Below, piece by piece: positions 10,949 through 23,199 of a stretch of DNA of 64,000 bases. The stretch covers positions 5,582,501 through 5,646,500 of the forward strand of contig CM040101.1 in the NCBI GenBank assembly GCA_022496805.1. Reading direction: 5' to 3'. The stretch comes from Pohlia nutans. Lineage: Eukaryota; Streptophyta; Bryopsida; Bryales; Mniaceae. Within the stretch, counting starts at the first letter, position 1, and each line of letters starts with the position of its first letter. The notes below the pieces were generated by a model, which was not told where the DNA came from, searched no databases, and saw nothing but the letters and a program-made list of their open reading frames with translations. A program made the position numbers and the translations under genes.

Positions 10949-13900
10949 GGTCCAACGTAAACCGACCGAGTCGTCCAGTTCTATACAATTTGAGAAGCTG
11001 CTTAGAGACCCGGATCCAACCATCGTCACCGAGTTGTGCGGGGACTTTGAAGAGCCTGCGAAAGATATTCATTTGTTCATCCACCAAACTCTCCATGTCT
11101 TGTTGATTCTCCAAGTCTCCATCAAACTTGAGGCACGATTGCGTGATAACCTTCCGCACATTTTCACCGATCTCGGACGTGTCCGACTCTGCCTGGCAAA
11201 TATATATGCCGTAGTCGGTCGTCAGGATTGTCAAAAAAATAATTATAAATAGAGAAGCCCAAATCTTTAGGAAATTGTCTTTTCCAAAAGAATCTATTTT
11301 CTATGGTGAAAATAATAATAATCTTAGAGAATATCCACAGAATTTGGCATTTGTGGAGAAGCAATTTTCCAAATAAATTAATTATTCGGCATGACCTGTC
11401 GACCCCTACAGCCGGGAACTGAATCAGATCGACCATGATTACACAATGATAAACCTCTTCACCAAATTATTCCTGCGTCATTTGCTTCCACAGAAACTGC
11501 ACTATATATTTTAGTTTTTAGCATTTATTTTTTTTCAATATTTGTCCTATGTTTTATACTTCAAACGTGAGTCCTGTCCACTTCAAACGGACAGACAATG
11601 AGAGCGACACAAAAACTACATACTACTATTAAATATAGACCATTTTTAGAGTACTGAGACGGCTTTTTTTGGACAGGAGTATCAATTAGCTAATTGGTTG
11701 GTGCTACTTGTACAGTGCAGGCATGGTCTTAGTAGTGATGTAAAGATAATCTTCTCCCTAATCTATTAAGAGGTAAACTTCAAACTGTGATTAGAATGCA
11801 CAAGTCAACTACCTGAGCCAATTCAGGTGTCCATCGTAAGTGAGCAGAGCGCGCATTTAAGACAGACAGAAGATATCGTGCCACCCGATCCTCGCCCACT
11901 ACGGAATCCTTCACCGCTCCTGACATAAGACAGAGGATTGTAAGCAACGTAATCAGAAGTATATTACCATTAAGCTAAACCTTAACCCCTAATGTGACCG
12001 CTTCCATATTTTACAAGTTCAAAGAAAATAAGCTGCAAGGAAGGATAAAAAAATGTATCCCAATAGAAAGAAGAAATCATACCCTACAGTTTTGAACGAT
12101 AGAAATATGTTTTGAAAATTAGTACAATCATCTTAGCTTCCAAAGTGGACTTTCTATTTTTAGATCGAAGTGGCTCAGGAATAATGGTGGCTGCAAATTG
12201 AATCCACGTTTCACAAAAACATCAAAAGAAAAGGGCTCATACCTGTTAGAGCGAGTTTTAATCCAGTATCAATGTTATTGATGTTTGGAACAAGAACACC
12301 AGGAGTATCCAAAACATAGACACTTGGCTTTTCTCCAATCTGTCATAAAATCCTGATCAGAACGAGGTAGCTCTAAACCCTTCAAGGACCAAGGTTTCAT
12401 GGATTTAAAATGACAAATTCAATCAATCATATTGTGAAAAATATAAGTCACATGGGACCAAATTTATATCACCAGAATCAGTGAAGAAAATTGCAAGTGT
12501 TGGTCAAAAAACAAATACACTTGAACAAAAGAAAGTCGTCATAGAACCTACTCAAAGCTGCTAAAAAAAACATGAAAACCCGATTTGAGCTTCTTGGTCC
12601 TTTAGGGGTTAAACCATATAGACATTGACAACGCAATCACAGTGTGTACCTTAAATCCCGAAATATGCTGAGTAACACCTGGTAGCGGCCCAACTTTGGC
12701 TTTCTTCAAAGGCTCCTGCTCTAATTCAAAACAAGAATTAGTAGCAAGCCATAAATCAGATGAATGACAATGTGCACCCGTTATACAAGATGATTAATGA
12801 TCCCATTTACACAGGTAAAAATCCAACCATGCTTTTTTTTCAGGAATATGTTTGAGGTGGCACCTGCTTTTGTCAAAGCATGCGCGTGCCGAAACAAGGT
12901 GTTGATGAGAGCAGACTTGCCCACATTCGGGATACCCACAATCATCAACAACAGAGTTGGCTCCTTTGCTAACTTCTCCCTCAGGAAGTCCCATGCCACG
13001 TCCAGCATCTGTTTAGACACCACAATAAGAACAATTTGCTTGAAATTTAACCCCAACCTTTCGATAATTTATTTCAGTACCAATAAAAGTGTAGCTCAAC
13101 AAACTGTAGATTCGTTGAAAATCCGATAAGGTTGATGCATCCAAGACCAAGTTTACTCAAGTCACAAAACTCAAATTTAGTGCCACGTTATAACAATATC
13201 AGTCGATCCATAGACCTGGGACCCGTATCAAAATTTTGTTACTCCTCACCTGGAGTTTCCCAATCACAAAAAATGAATAAAATTAAGTGAGATATGAGCA
13301 TTTGAGAAATGCAACTTCAAAAAAGTCAACAAATTTTGTCTCTATGAATCCATGAGGTTTTGTCCAATTACCATGGTTTTTCATTCTAGGTGTATGTTAT
13401 TCAACAATTCAATCTGAGGTTCATCGTGTCATTCAAAATCAAGAATAACCAAAAACAACTTTGAACTTTAAAGTTCTTTTGTTAATTGACTCCGAAATAG
13501 GACATCAAAATTTGAAATTTTGACTTCATTTTGGTGCAATCTATTCATTCCAAAAGGAGATTTTGTAAGAATATGACCATCAAAAATGACGCTAAAAAAT
13601 GAAAACGTTTAAGCAAAGGAAGCCTTTCTGTACCTTCCTGACCGATCTAGGCTGATGAGCGTTTACAAACACATGGCGCTGGTTATGTTCTTGAAAGTGT
13701 GATTCCCATTTCTGCACTCCAGTTCGCACACCACCATTACACTCACAATGTGAACATACTACCTTTCATTTTTTAGGGTACTTGATAACATCACTGACAA
13801 TGGAGAAAACCAGAAGATGTCAATGGCGTGCAATTTGTGGGATAATTACATCTCTTTATTGATAAACAGGAAGATGTTGATACGGATACTTACGAGAATC

Positions 13901-14680
13901 ATATTTGGATTTGCAAGATCCATTTTGTTAAAAACTATCAGACGCTTCTTGCGCTCCAAAAGGTCTTGGAGCTCTGAATTAGCCGACGACAGCGGTATCT
14001 GAATATCCACAAACACAAATTCTTCAGCAAAATATACTCACACCAGTTATGCAAATGAATTTTCACAGCAGAAAATTAGCATGAGATAACGTCATGGTAG
14101 CCAAATTTCCCATTACGGAGTGTGTTTCACATAAAATGGTGCATACCCTAAAAACTTTAAACCACATATCAGATTGTTAAACATGGATCTCTTTCAAGGT
14201 GGCTTAAAAAATTCACAAAGAAAAATCAGTCGACAAAATATATACTCACACCAAGTATGCAAATGAATTTGCACAGCAGAAACCTTAGAACCTAGTGAAA
14301 TGGTCTCAGACTTAAAATCACGTCATGGTGGAAAATTTTCCAATTACAGAGCGTGTTACAGATAGTGCAAACCCTAAAAACTTTATATCAGGTTGTTAAA
14401 CATCGTTCGCTTTGAAAGTGGCTTGAAAATACACAAAGACGAATTCTTAATCAAACGTTGAGGCAAAAAATAATAATCACACCAATTATGCGTATGAATT
14501 GAACAGCCGAACTGATGAAATACTAACCCGGGCATCGCGAACCTCGACCACGAGGTCCACGACTTTGATCCGCTCCCGAATGGCCTTGGTGGCCGAGGCC
14601 ATGTGGCCGGGGTACCAATTGATGGCCGCCACTTCCCCGGCGGCCTTGCTCGCCAATCCATACAATCCCTTGCGCGACAT
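10929..14680 (-). CDS. Mitochondrial ribosome-associated GTPase, MTG1/DAR GTPase 2 type
   Basis: Eight exons fit together in phase: 14680-14528, 13998-13894, 13711-13634, 13008-12864, 12720-12650, 12339-12243, 11919-11813 and 11192-10929 (1,020 nt, 339 aa), all with GT-AG introns. The order of GTPase motifs is circularly permuted, as in YlqF/MTG1 proteins: NWYPGHM near residue 21, G4 NKMD in exon 2, P-loop GIPNVGKS in exon 4, PGVT in exon 5, G3 LDTPG in exon 6. The C-terminal exon ends with the family's LYRTGRLGRFTLD. The family binds the large subunit of the mitochondrial ribosome and promotes its late assembly. Length and start agree with Arabidopsis DAR GTPase 2. No cleavable presequence is obvious; the basic MSRKGLYGLASKAAG start may suffice for import. 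Intron 1 carries a tandem triplication and intron 5 a small TTAA-type insertion. The exons are intact, so the gene should be functional. Confidence 0.93.
12372..12614. mobile_element. Small TTAA-type element inside intron 5 of the GTPase gene
   Basis: The left end 'taaacccttcaaggaccaag' and the right end 'ttggtcctttaggggttaaa' are inverted copies of each other, with the left TTAA decayed. About 240 bp, non-coding, same termini as the elements at 3168-4382 and 44474-45106. Confidence 0.5.
14036..14527. repeat. Tandem triplication in intron 1 of the GTPase gene
   Basis: Units starting at about 14036, 14243 and 14470 share 'cacaccagttatgcaaatga', 'cacagcagaa', 'acgtcatggt', 'ccctaaaaacttta' and 'gttaaacat'. 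The period is about 207-230 bp. The last unit abuts the 5' splice site of exon 1 (minus strand), so the first duplication event took place at the exon edge. Confidence 0.75.
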
Positions 14681-15034
14681 CGCTCGTTGACTGGCTCTGC
14701 AAATTCTTCTTCTTCTTCTTCTTCACAACATCTCCATGAACCCTAACACTCCATGAATGTCACAATGGACAAATGTAAAGTGCTGCTGCGACAATCACAC
14801 ACCGAACTCTGCGGCACAAAAGCGCCCCCGTATCTGCAAACCTTTCGCCTCGATGATCGATCGGATGCGGTCACCGGCACGGAATTGAATGGCGATGCAG
14901 GACATTTTCTTAAACCCTGAGCCCTAAACCCTAAAAACAGAGTATCTGAAGCTGGGGACTTGGAGAGTTGTTGTCTACGGACCAGCCAATTCTTTTTGCC
15001 TTTCCGTTCATAGAGCCACATGCATGGCACTCTA
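14681..15034 (-). promoter_or_regulatory. 5' leader and promoter region of the GTPase gene, possible upstream ORF
   Basis: GC-richer than the surroundings. On the minus strand an ATG at about 14908 opens a 36-codon frame (MSCIAIQFRAGDRIR...) that ends before the main ATG; it could be an upstream ORF or part of a leader exon. 'Taaaccctaaaaac' at 14925-14938 resembles the telo-box of plant translation-related genes. The transcription start is not visible. Confidence 0.4.
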
Positions 15035-15639
15035 TAAGGTGGTTACCCCATTCCCAACTGAATAAGCTGATCTTGCATGGGAAATTAGCAAATTTATACA
15101 GATGTGCCAAGTACATAAAAAACCAATGCAAGTGGTTTGAGAATTTTAGGAGTCATTCCAAATTAGTTATGAATTTCTGAATGAACAAAGGTGGCCTTTC
15201 CATTCCCAACACTTAGACTCCTCTATTTCCGCCGCTTTTCGCCCCATACTCCACCATGCATTGCCTATTTTCACCTGGGTATTCCCCAATCCCATCTTCA
15301 AATTAGAATCGACCGTTTACCCCCATGCAGTCAACCATGTCCACTAAGCCACGGTCCCTAACACTCATTTCCAACACCCTATAAACCCTAAACCACCATC
15401 TGCCATTAATCCACTCCTCCCACTCCCATGAATGTTGCTCAACTTTATACTAACACATCTTAATTCCAATCCTCTCCGCCCCCTAAACCATTACTCCCAC
15501 TACTATTTATGTCCAAAACTCAACCCATTTCCAACTACCCATGAAGTGACATTGGATTCTGAATTTCCCACTGTGGGATTTGGAGCCAAACTATAGGCGT
15601 TGGAATAAGGAGCCAGTTGGGAATGGGGTAACCACCTTA
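15035..15639. mobile_element. TA-flanked inverted-repeat element (605 bp)
   Basis: Termini TAAGGTGGTTACCCCATTCC and GGAATGGGGTAACCACCTTA are perfect inverted copies (about 25 bp including CAACT/AGTTG), with TA outside both (15033-15034, 15640-15641). The interior is non-coding and unusually C-rich, with 'ccattcccaac' words repeated. A non-autonomous Tc1/mariner-like element is the simplest reading. Confidence 0.8.
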
Positions 15640-15879
15640 TATGTGTTCCTCCATAAAATTATTTTTTATAAGGCACTTTCATCCAAATATTAGAGATTTC
15701 AATATTTTTTGAGAGGGTTTTGGCAATTTCATTCACTTTCCTACTCATTTTTTCTGATGTAAAAGTAATTACTCCCAACATCAGGTTTAGAAGAAATTCA
15801 GTTGCTACTACCACTTTTATATTAGAGCTTAGACTCGATTTGAAGTTGGCCCAATTCACAATTCATTAAATCATCAATT

Positions 15880-16380
15880 CAGACAAAGTTGGGAGAGTGA
15901 GTTTAAAATTAGATTCTTTAATATAAAACTTTTTGGCCCAATTACTGGCTTAATTTTTAAAATTCCTCATCACTTGGTCCTTTAATATAAAACTTTCAGT
16001 TCAATAATTGATTCGATTTCAGTATACGGGTCCTCCAATATAAAACCTTGGGTCTAATTGTTGGCCCAATTTCAAATTTGACATCACTTAGGTTCTCTAA
16101 TATAAAACCCTTAGATCTAATTGATAATCTAGTTTGGTTCAATTTTGCAAATCGGCTCACAAATGTGGCCCAAGTTATTGAATAAATCATGGCGACTCAA
16201 TTTTTTGGTTTGGATTCAATTTTTGGCATTAGAAATTTGCGACATAAAGGGACCATATCATCAAAGTGCAAATCAAAATGAATCTCAATATAAAGCCCTT
16301 GGGCCCAATTCCAAAGGATTCAAGGGATCCCAATGGCCCATTTTTGTGATTTTCAACAATTCGGCTCTAATATAAATTGG
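15880..16380. repeat. Degenerate minisatellite with 'ctaatataaaaccctt' units
   Basis: Units of about 65-80 bp contain 'ggtcctttaatataaaac' followed by 'ggcccaatt'. They start near 15900, 15968, 16030, 16090, 16280 and 16360 and diverge strongly. No coding content. Confidence 0.6.
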
Positions 16381-17294
16381 CCTAGGAGAGTTGGAGGTCT
16401 AAGAGGGTTGAAGGATTTGAAGTCATTTTGAACAAAGATAGTAAAACCTCAAGGCTTTGTTCCAATCTTCTTTATATTTGTTGAAAATATTTGAACAAGT
16501 TTTTTTAATTTAATTTTTATAATTAAAACAACATAAATGTGTAGATTATATATATTGTATAAAAATAGTACATTGCATACAAAATTAAAATTTTCTTAAC
16601 TCAGTTATTGTTGTGTAAAAATGTATGTTTTTAACTAACCTAAAATGAACAATATGAAAGGGGGTGTTCAATAGGAAGTGGATTCTCAAATAGGATTGTA
16701 AATTGTTGGTTAGTCTTTCTCCAAAGGGACGTAGCCATTCAACTTTAATTGTCCTCTAGACCTTAGTGTGGAATTTCAAGGAAATAGATTCTTAATTTAG
16801 TTTATTTCAAAAATAAAATAAAAAAATTCTTTGTTTTGTTAAGGTGTTTGTGTCATTTTAGTCAAACTTCAAAGCTTTACTGAGTAGATGTTAAACATAT
16901 TTATTATTAATCAATAAAAACAATAATTGTGGTATTTGTCTCCATTTTCAAGAAAATTCCAATGCACTTTAATATTAAATATATGCATACCAAATAAATA
17001 AGGTTGGATTTTGAAGTTTTGTCATTAGCATTAATTTGAGCCCAAAAAGGACCTCGAGTTTACATACAAGCTCTTATATAAGATACATCCTAATATAAAA
17101 TACCTCCTAGATGCTAAAAAAAACTATATTGTAGGTGCTGAATTGATTAAAAAAAATCTACATTGGCTAGCTCTGAAGGAAGTAAATTTTCAAACAACAA
17201 TTGTTACATCATTTCTTCACTAATTAAAGAAGGTATATAATACACTGTAGGGAAGGTTTTGAAAATGTACTTCTAATGGTATAAGATACGCCTC
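16381..17294. other. AT-rich intergenic DNA, nothing recognised
   Basis: No gene-like frame, terminal repeat or RNA feature seen. Confidence 0.45.
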
Positions 17295-17870
17295 TTAACC
17301 CCTAAACGTCCAACCGTCCAAAAAGTGGACGTTGTACAAAATCAAACAGAGTTTTATCATTAATCATTGATTTTTTGCACAGTGGATTTTTTACTATGTA
17401 TTTTATGGGAAGTTAGCTTCATGCATGTGTGATCTGATTAGAAAGGAGATGATTTGTGAAACTTTTATACCTCATTTCATGTTGTAGTGATTCATCCAAA
17501 ATTTCGAAGATTTCAGTGTAAAAGTGCTTTTAAAAAAGTCAACACATAAAATTAAGCAACCAAAAAATCTCCAAAAATCACTACACTTAAAGTATTACAT
17601 TTCAACCAATCACAACAAATTTCATGTACAAATTGTCAATATCTTATTCGTAATCAAATTACAGAAGAATTTTCAATTTCAAGTTTCAAATTTATACAAA
17701 AATATTGGTAATAGCAATCATAGATCTAACCGTATGGATAGAATCAAAAATTCATAATGTACAACTTTTATTCATACATCAAGATCAAAATATTCCTCTG
17801 GGTTGCATTTTATGATGCATCTTTGCACAACTTCCAAATTTGGAGAAGGGTGAGGACATTTAGGGGTTAA
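17295..17870 (-). mobile_element. TTAA-flanked MITE, family A (576 bp)
   Basis: Runs from TTAACCCCTAAACGTCC to GAGGACATTTAGGGGTTAA. It is the reverse complement of the copies at 20081-20659, 22082-22647 and 34693-35269. No coding content. TTAA is duplicated at both edges. Confidence 0.8.
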
Positions 17871-17917
17871 TCCAAATAAATAAATACCTAGGTGTGAAAC
17901 AAATGAAGTTTGTTGCT

Positions 17918-18464
17918 TTAACCCCTAAAAGCCCTAGGGGTATTGGACTAAACATAGATGTGTTATAATATGTGTCTTATATATGTTTGATGAAGTTTGG
18001 TTCAATAGACAAAATGTAGGGCATCATCTCTACAAATTATTTGTACGGTCAAACTTCCAAAAATAACTTTAGATTTTTTTAATAAATTTTAAAGCATTAA
18101 CCAGTTTAAAAATTTGTATAAATTGTAATTTTCACTTTTGCAGTTTCAAATTTAGCATGATTCGTTAAAGTTGGTTTATCTACTATAAACTTCATAAAAG
18201 AAAAAAAAAATGATGAAGGGAACAACATTACTTTCTCCAAATAGCAAATTTTATAATACTAAGACAATGTTGAGGTGATTCACTTTGATAATTTCTCATG
18301 AGTGGAGTTTAACTTGGATCGACATAATTCAAATTGCGTTGGAAAGTAGACTTGATGTAGTATTTTTAATCATTTTTATTTTTCAAAAAAATATTTTTGT
18401 TCCAAATAGCCCATTAGATTTGGACTGCGACCAGAAAACGGTCGTTTGAGCGTTTAGGAGTTAA
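17918..18464 (+). mobile_element. TTAA-flanked MITE, family A' (547 bp)
   Basis: Runs from TTAACCCCTAAAAGCCCTAG to GAGCGTTTAGGAGTTAA. It is the inverted counterpart of 22644-23199, recognised by 'gcagtccaaatct' and 'ggtcgcag' next to one end. Separated from the family A copy by only 47 bp. Confidence 0.75.
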
Positions 18465-19720
18465 AAAAACATGGTTTTAAGACACTAACGTGAACATGGA
18501 GAACATAGAAGATAAAAGATGAAGGGAGGTAGCCCTTCTTAGGGCTCAAATCGTTCCTAATGTTATAGCTTCTCTAGAAGCAGGAATGAATTTACCTTCA
18601 ACCGATGTATATTTACTAAATTTAAAGTCTATTTTGAGCCTATTCGTATTTTCAAGACAATGCACGCTTACATAGAAATTATATGGTAACTATATTGATA
18701 ATTGTCAATAGGTAGTTGTGTATTGCCAATGGCCCTTTGTCCGGTGGACATTGGCTCATTGTCATTACGAACAAATACTTTCTTCATGCCGGACTCGCAA
18801 GGGGACAGAAGTTTCTATCTATCTAGTTGCGCACTGCAGTATATTAAAAAAAACTGAAGAAATTAAAATATAGTGTTCGGCAACCACATTTTTGTCATTA
18901 GTGCATCAGTGTTACTACAAATTCTCCTACTATCCCATGGATTTTGGTGTGAGGTCTTGAAGAGATGGATTCTAAAAAAAGATTATCATACATCTTTTGG
19001 CAATTTCTTTCATTCGAGCTTTCATTTAGCCTCTAAGCATTTTTATCAAAACTTCTTCCAATAAGGCTACACAACTATGAAGCAACTAGATTGAAATTGA
19101 TGAAGTAAATTTGTTTTGGGTAAAGCAAGGGGACAAATATTGTATTCAAGGTTCTATGTAATGTTTGGCTAAACATACTTCTCCACTACTATAGTACACG
19201 ATTGGATTCAATAGTAGGATGCCGAATACTTAATTAATTTTCTAAAAGTAGATTCGGCACTTGTACTTTTTGAAATGTTCTTCTTTAAATTTGAATAAAA
19301 AGTGAAAAACAAATTCCTAAAATTTCGGCCCTTATTAAAATAACATAATTAGTGCCAGAGCCAATCATGTTCTACATGTCAAAAAACAAAGCTTGTAGAA
19401 GCTAGTTTGTCAACACCCAAAACAACCAATTTGAAATGGAATGGAGATTTCATTGTAAAAATCCATCACCACTATTCTTATGCAAAACAGGTAAAAGCCA
19501 TCAACTTTATTTATAAACTTTTGTTGTTGAATGTCATTTTTGACTAGTGTAGTAGCAACCCATGTAGAAAGCTGGATTGAAATGGACAAAGTAAAATGTA
19601 TTTTAGTAAACTATGGAGACAAGAAATTGTGTTCAAACGTACATGGTGTTTGGCCAAAGATAACCTTTCATCCAGTGAAAAAACAAAGTTTGTAAAGGTC
19701 ACTATGTTAACACCAAAAAT
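18465..19720. other. Intergenic DNA with the second copy of the 8885-9000 repeat
   Basis: 18720-18830 repeats the segment at 8885-9000. 19190-19290 shares 'ttaattaattttc' and 'agattcggcac' words with the interior of 39509-40414. Open frames are short and without motifs. Confidence 0.45.
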
Positions 19721-20081
19721 TACTACACTAAAATTGTGATTTAGTGTTCAGTGAGAATTGATTTTACAACAATTCATTCAAAGGTGAGAAGAAATAGTAT
19801 TCCTAATGTATATAGGAATTTGCCATTTATCATTTCCACTTCCACCAAGAGTGACATGTTCCTTCCAAGTAATGAGAGTGACATTAGTTGCCATGGCATG
19901 TTTATTATAAAGTTGTCATACGTCATTGGAACACTATATCCAAAAAGTTTACTTGAAGTATTCATCATTCTAATTTTTGCACTAATTTTTTTTTTACATG
20001 GACACTATCTTTCCAAAAAGCCAAATAGTACCTATGTTGAGAAACAATGTCTCCAACGCTAAATCACAATTTTAGTGTAGT
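19721..20081. mobile_element. Inverted-repeat MITE, ACTACACTAAAATTGTG ends (361 bp)
   Basis: Left terminus ACTACACTAAAATTGTGATT and right terminus AATCACAATTTTAGTGTAGT are perfect inverted copies over 20 bases and continue with 'tagtgtt/aacgcta'. The right end shares its last base with the TTAA of the next element. Related copies at 23396 and 36535 start ACTACACTAAATGG. Non-coding. Confidence 0.8.
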
Positions 20082-20659
20082 TAAACCCCTAAACGTCCTC
20101 ACCTTTGTCCAGTTTGGGCAGTTTTGAAAAGATGAATCATAAAATGCAACTAAGATGAATATATTGAACTTGGTGTATGAACAAAAGTTATACACTATGA
20201 ATTTTAGATTCTACCCATATGATTAGATCTTCGATTTCTTTCACCAATATTTTCTATAAATTTTGGAATATAAAATTCAAAATTATTTTGTAATTTGATT
20301 ACGAATAAGATATTGACAATTTGTGGATGAAATTTGTTATGATGGGTTAAAATGTAATACTCTAAGTGTAGTGATTTTTGGGGATTTTTTGGTTGCTTAA
20401 TTTTATGAGTTCTTTTTTTTTCAAGAGCACTTTTAGACTAAAATCTTTGAATTTTTTGGTGAAACACTACAACATAAAATAAGGCATAAAGTTTCACAAA
20501 TCATCTCCTTTCTAATCGGATCACACATGCACAAAACTAACTTCCCATTAAAAATTTCACTAAAAAATTCACATTGCAAAAAGTGCATGATGGATGAGAA
20601 ATCGGAGTTTGATTCTGTACATCATGCAAAATATGCATGGTTGGGCAGTTAAAGGTTAA
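20081..20659 (+). mobile_element. TTAA-flanked MITE, family A (579 bp)
   Basis: Starts TTAAACCCCTAAACGTCCTC and ends 'gttgggcagttaaaggttaa'. The interior matches 17295-17870 on the other strand ('gatgaatcataaaatgcaac', 'cacacatgcac'). The right terminus has lost one G. Confidence 0.75.
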
Positions 20660-22081
20660 ATTGGAACAAAGGATTAATTATAAAATTGGAACATCATTAA
20701 AAGAAGTAAAAATCACCCACTTATTTTTTTTAGATGTTTTTGTAAACCTTAACCTTAAAAGACCATGTTCATCTCTAAAATTTTATCACTTCTCATGATG
20801 CTTTCAAGAACACAATTGTATCTCTCAATTGGTGTTCATGTAGAAAATTTCACCTATTGAAGCTCAAAGAGGACTTAGTTGTGAGATTGTATATCAATTT
20901 TTAGGAAAATATACCTTATGGATTACATGATTATAAGGTTTAATCATGAGTTGTTTTCCAAAAATTTTGAGCAAAATCAATAGGTCATTCACTACAAAAA
21001 TTCTTATAAATTCTAGAACCATGATTAGCGTTTGAAATTTTGCGGGCATACAAAGATATATTGTATCTAGGTGCTCACAGATAATGATGCTCTAAAACTA
21101 AACACAACAACAATGATTGATTCCAAAAGATTGATGTTTGAGTGAAGTGACTTGTTGGTGACTAGCTAAGCCGGTACTTGTGATCATTATTAAGTGTTAC
21201 ATTGCACAAAATGTGCAAAGATTTCAAAAATATTTTAAAAACATTCCAAATAATATAAATAATGTACAAAAGATTCCAAAATATTTTGAAAAGATTTCAT
21301 CTTAATATATTTGAACATTTCCATAATTATTATAATGTTAATGATGCAATAATGGCAAATGTTTTACTTATTGTACACTTTTGTTTTTGTGAAAAATTTG
21401 ACGCCCTAGTGTGAAAACGCCCTCCAGATCATCAACCTCCCTAACTACCACATCCCAAATTCACCTTCGTTGACATTTTTAATTTTTCCCCGGCGGATCA
21501 ACTAACGTAATTGCACATCTTGAAGGATTTTTGTGTTCCCATATAGGATATCTATGATTTTCTAATCAACATCGAGTCATAATTATAAGTTTCAAATAAG
21601 TTACTAAAGTAATGAAATTATTCTTCGACATAATGCGTCCTCGTGGGCCTTCAAAGGTTAAAGGACACATCAATCTCTTCAGGCTCAGTTTTCTTAGTTT
21701 CAAACCACTTTGACCGTGAATTGCTAATAATGGAGATATGTTTTTATGAAATTTTTCAAGCATCATCTGTAACAAAAATGGTATATACCTACATTTTTAG
21801 AATGTAAACTACTTGTATATTTTGAGGTTAAAACTCAAAATACTCCATTATTTCTAAATTAGGACATGTTATTTAAGGATTAACACCAAGTGAGAACACA
21901 ATTTAGCCCAACAAAAATGTTTTGTGCCAATTTTAGCCATGTGGCTACCGAAAAAAGAATTGATGCTAATTTTTACTCATGCGTTGAAGGAATGAGCTAC
22001 TACTTTTTAGCCAAACGGCTTCTTCCAATATGGTGAAATTGGCCAAATGTATACTATGTATAGTAAGTTTCAACAAATATA
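20660..22081. other. AT-rich intergenic DNA, nothing recognised
   Basis: No gene, structured RNA or paired termini seen. Confidence 0.45.
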
Positions 22082-22647
22082 TTAACACCTCTCAAAATTT
22101 AGTAGTTTTGCAAAGATGCATTATAAAATGCAACTAAGAGGGATATTTTGAACTTTGTGTATAAACAAAAGTTCTACATTATGAATTGTATATTCTATGC
22201 ATTTGGTTAGATCTATGATTGCTATTACCAATATTTTTGTATAAAGTTTGAATTTTGAAATTCAAAATTATTTTGTAATTCAATTATGAATAAGATATTG
22301 ACAATATGTGAATGATATTTGTTGTGATGGGTTGAAAGGTAATTCTCTACGTGTAGTGATTTTTGAAGATTTATGGTTGCTTGATTTTATGAGTTTATTT
22401 TTTCAAGAGCACATTTAGACTAAAATCTTTGAAATTTTTGGTGAATCACTGCAACATTGAATGGGGCATAATTTTTTCACTATCATCCCTTTTCTAATCA
22501 GATCACATGTGCATGAAGCTATCTTGCCATAGAATTTTGTAGTATTTTTCTCCTAGCAAAAAATGCACGTTGGATGAGAAAATATGGATGAAATATGTAC
22601 ATTGTCCAAAAAATGGACGGTTGGGCAGTTGGGTAGTTAGGAGTTAA
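22082..22647 (+). mobile_element. TTAA-flanked MITE, family A, decayed left end
   Basis: The interior aligns with 20081-20659 throughout. The left end is 'ttaacacctctcaaaattta' and the right end 'gtagttaggagttaa'. Its right TTAA (22644-22647) is also the left TTAA of the next element. Confidence 0.7.
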
Positions 22648-23199
22648 CTCCTAAGTGACCAATTGATCGTATTTTGGTCGCAGCCCAAATATTAGTAACT
22701 GCCCATGGTCAGAAAATGACATTTTTCAAGTTTTGATTTTTTGTCCAAATTGGGGGTAGAGATCATGTTGTAGACAATGTTATTTGATGCATTTCATTTG
22801 CAATATTAAGGTTCACTAAGGAATTTTTCAAAGACGAAGACCTCAATATTATCCTAGTATTATAAAACTTACTATTTCGAGAAAATGATGTTGTTCTCTC
22901 CTTTGAAAATTTTGACATTGACCATTTTAGAATAGAATTTCTCGTTTCAACCAATTATACCAAATTTCAGATTCTAAAAATAAAAATAGTAATTTTGATG
23001 AGTATTCAACAAAAAATGCTTCTAAATTCATTAAATGAGTATCTAAAACATTTTTTTTGAACGTTTGACCGCATGAATAATTACTAAATGTCATGCTTCT
23101 CATTTTCTCTTTTGAACCAAACTTCATCAAAATTGCAAAAGTAACATTTTATAACACATCTAGGTTTTGCCCTTACTTCCTCTCTCATTTAGAGGTTAA
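22644..23199 (-). mobile_element. TTAA-flanked MITE, family A' (556 bp)
   Basis: Starts TTAACTCCTAAGTGACC and ends 'tctcatttagaggttaa'. Aligns in reverse to 17918-18464. It shares a single TTAA with the preceding copy, so one element must have inserted at the target site of the other. Confidence 0.7.

Noticed and set aside
11982..12613. TTAACCCCTAATGTG at 11982 paired with the TTAA end at 12613
   Set aside because: This would enclose an intact GTPase exon; the closer partner at 12372, in the same intron, matches the right end better.
17295..17310. CCCTAAA words considered as interstitial telomere repeats
   Set aside because: They are single copies located exactly at element ends next to TTAA, never in tandem.
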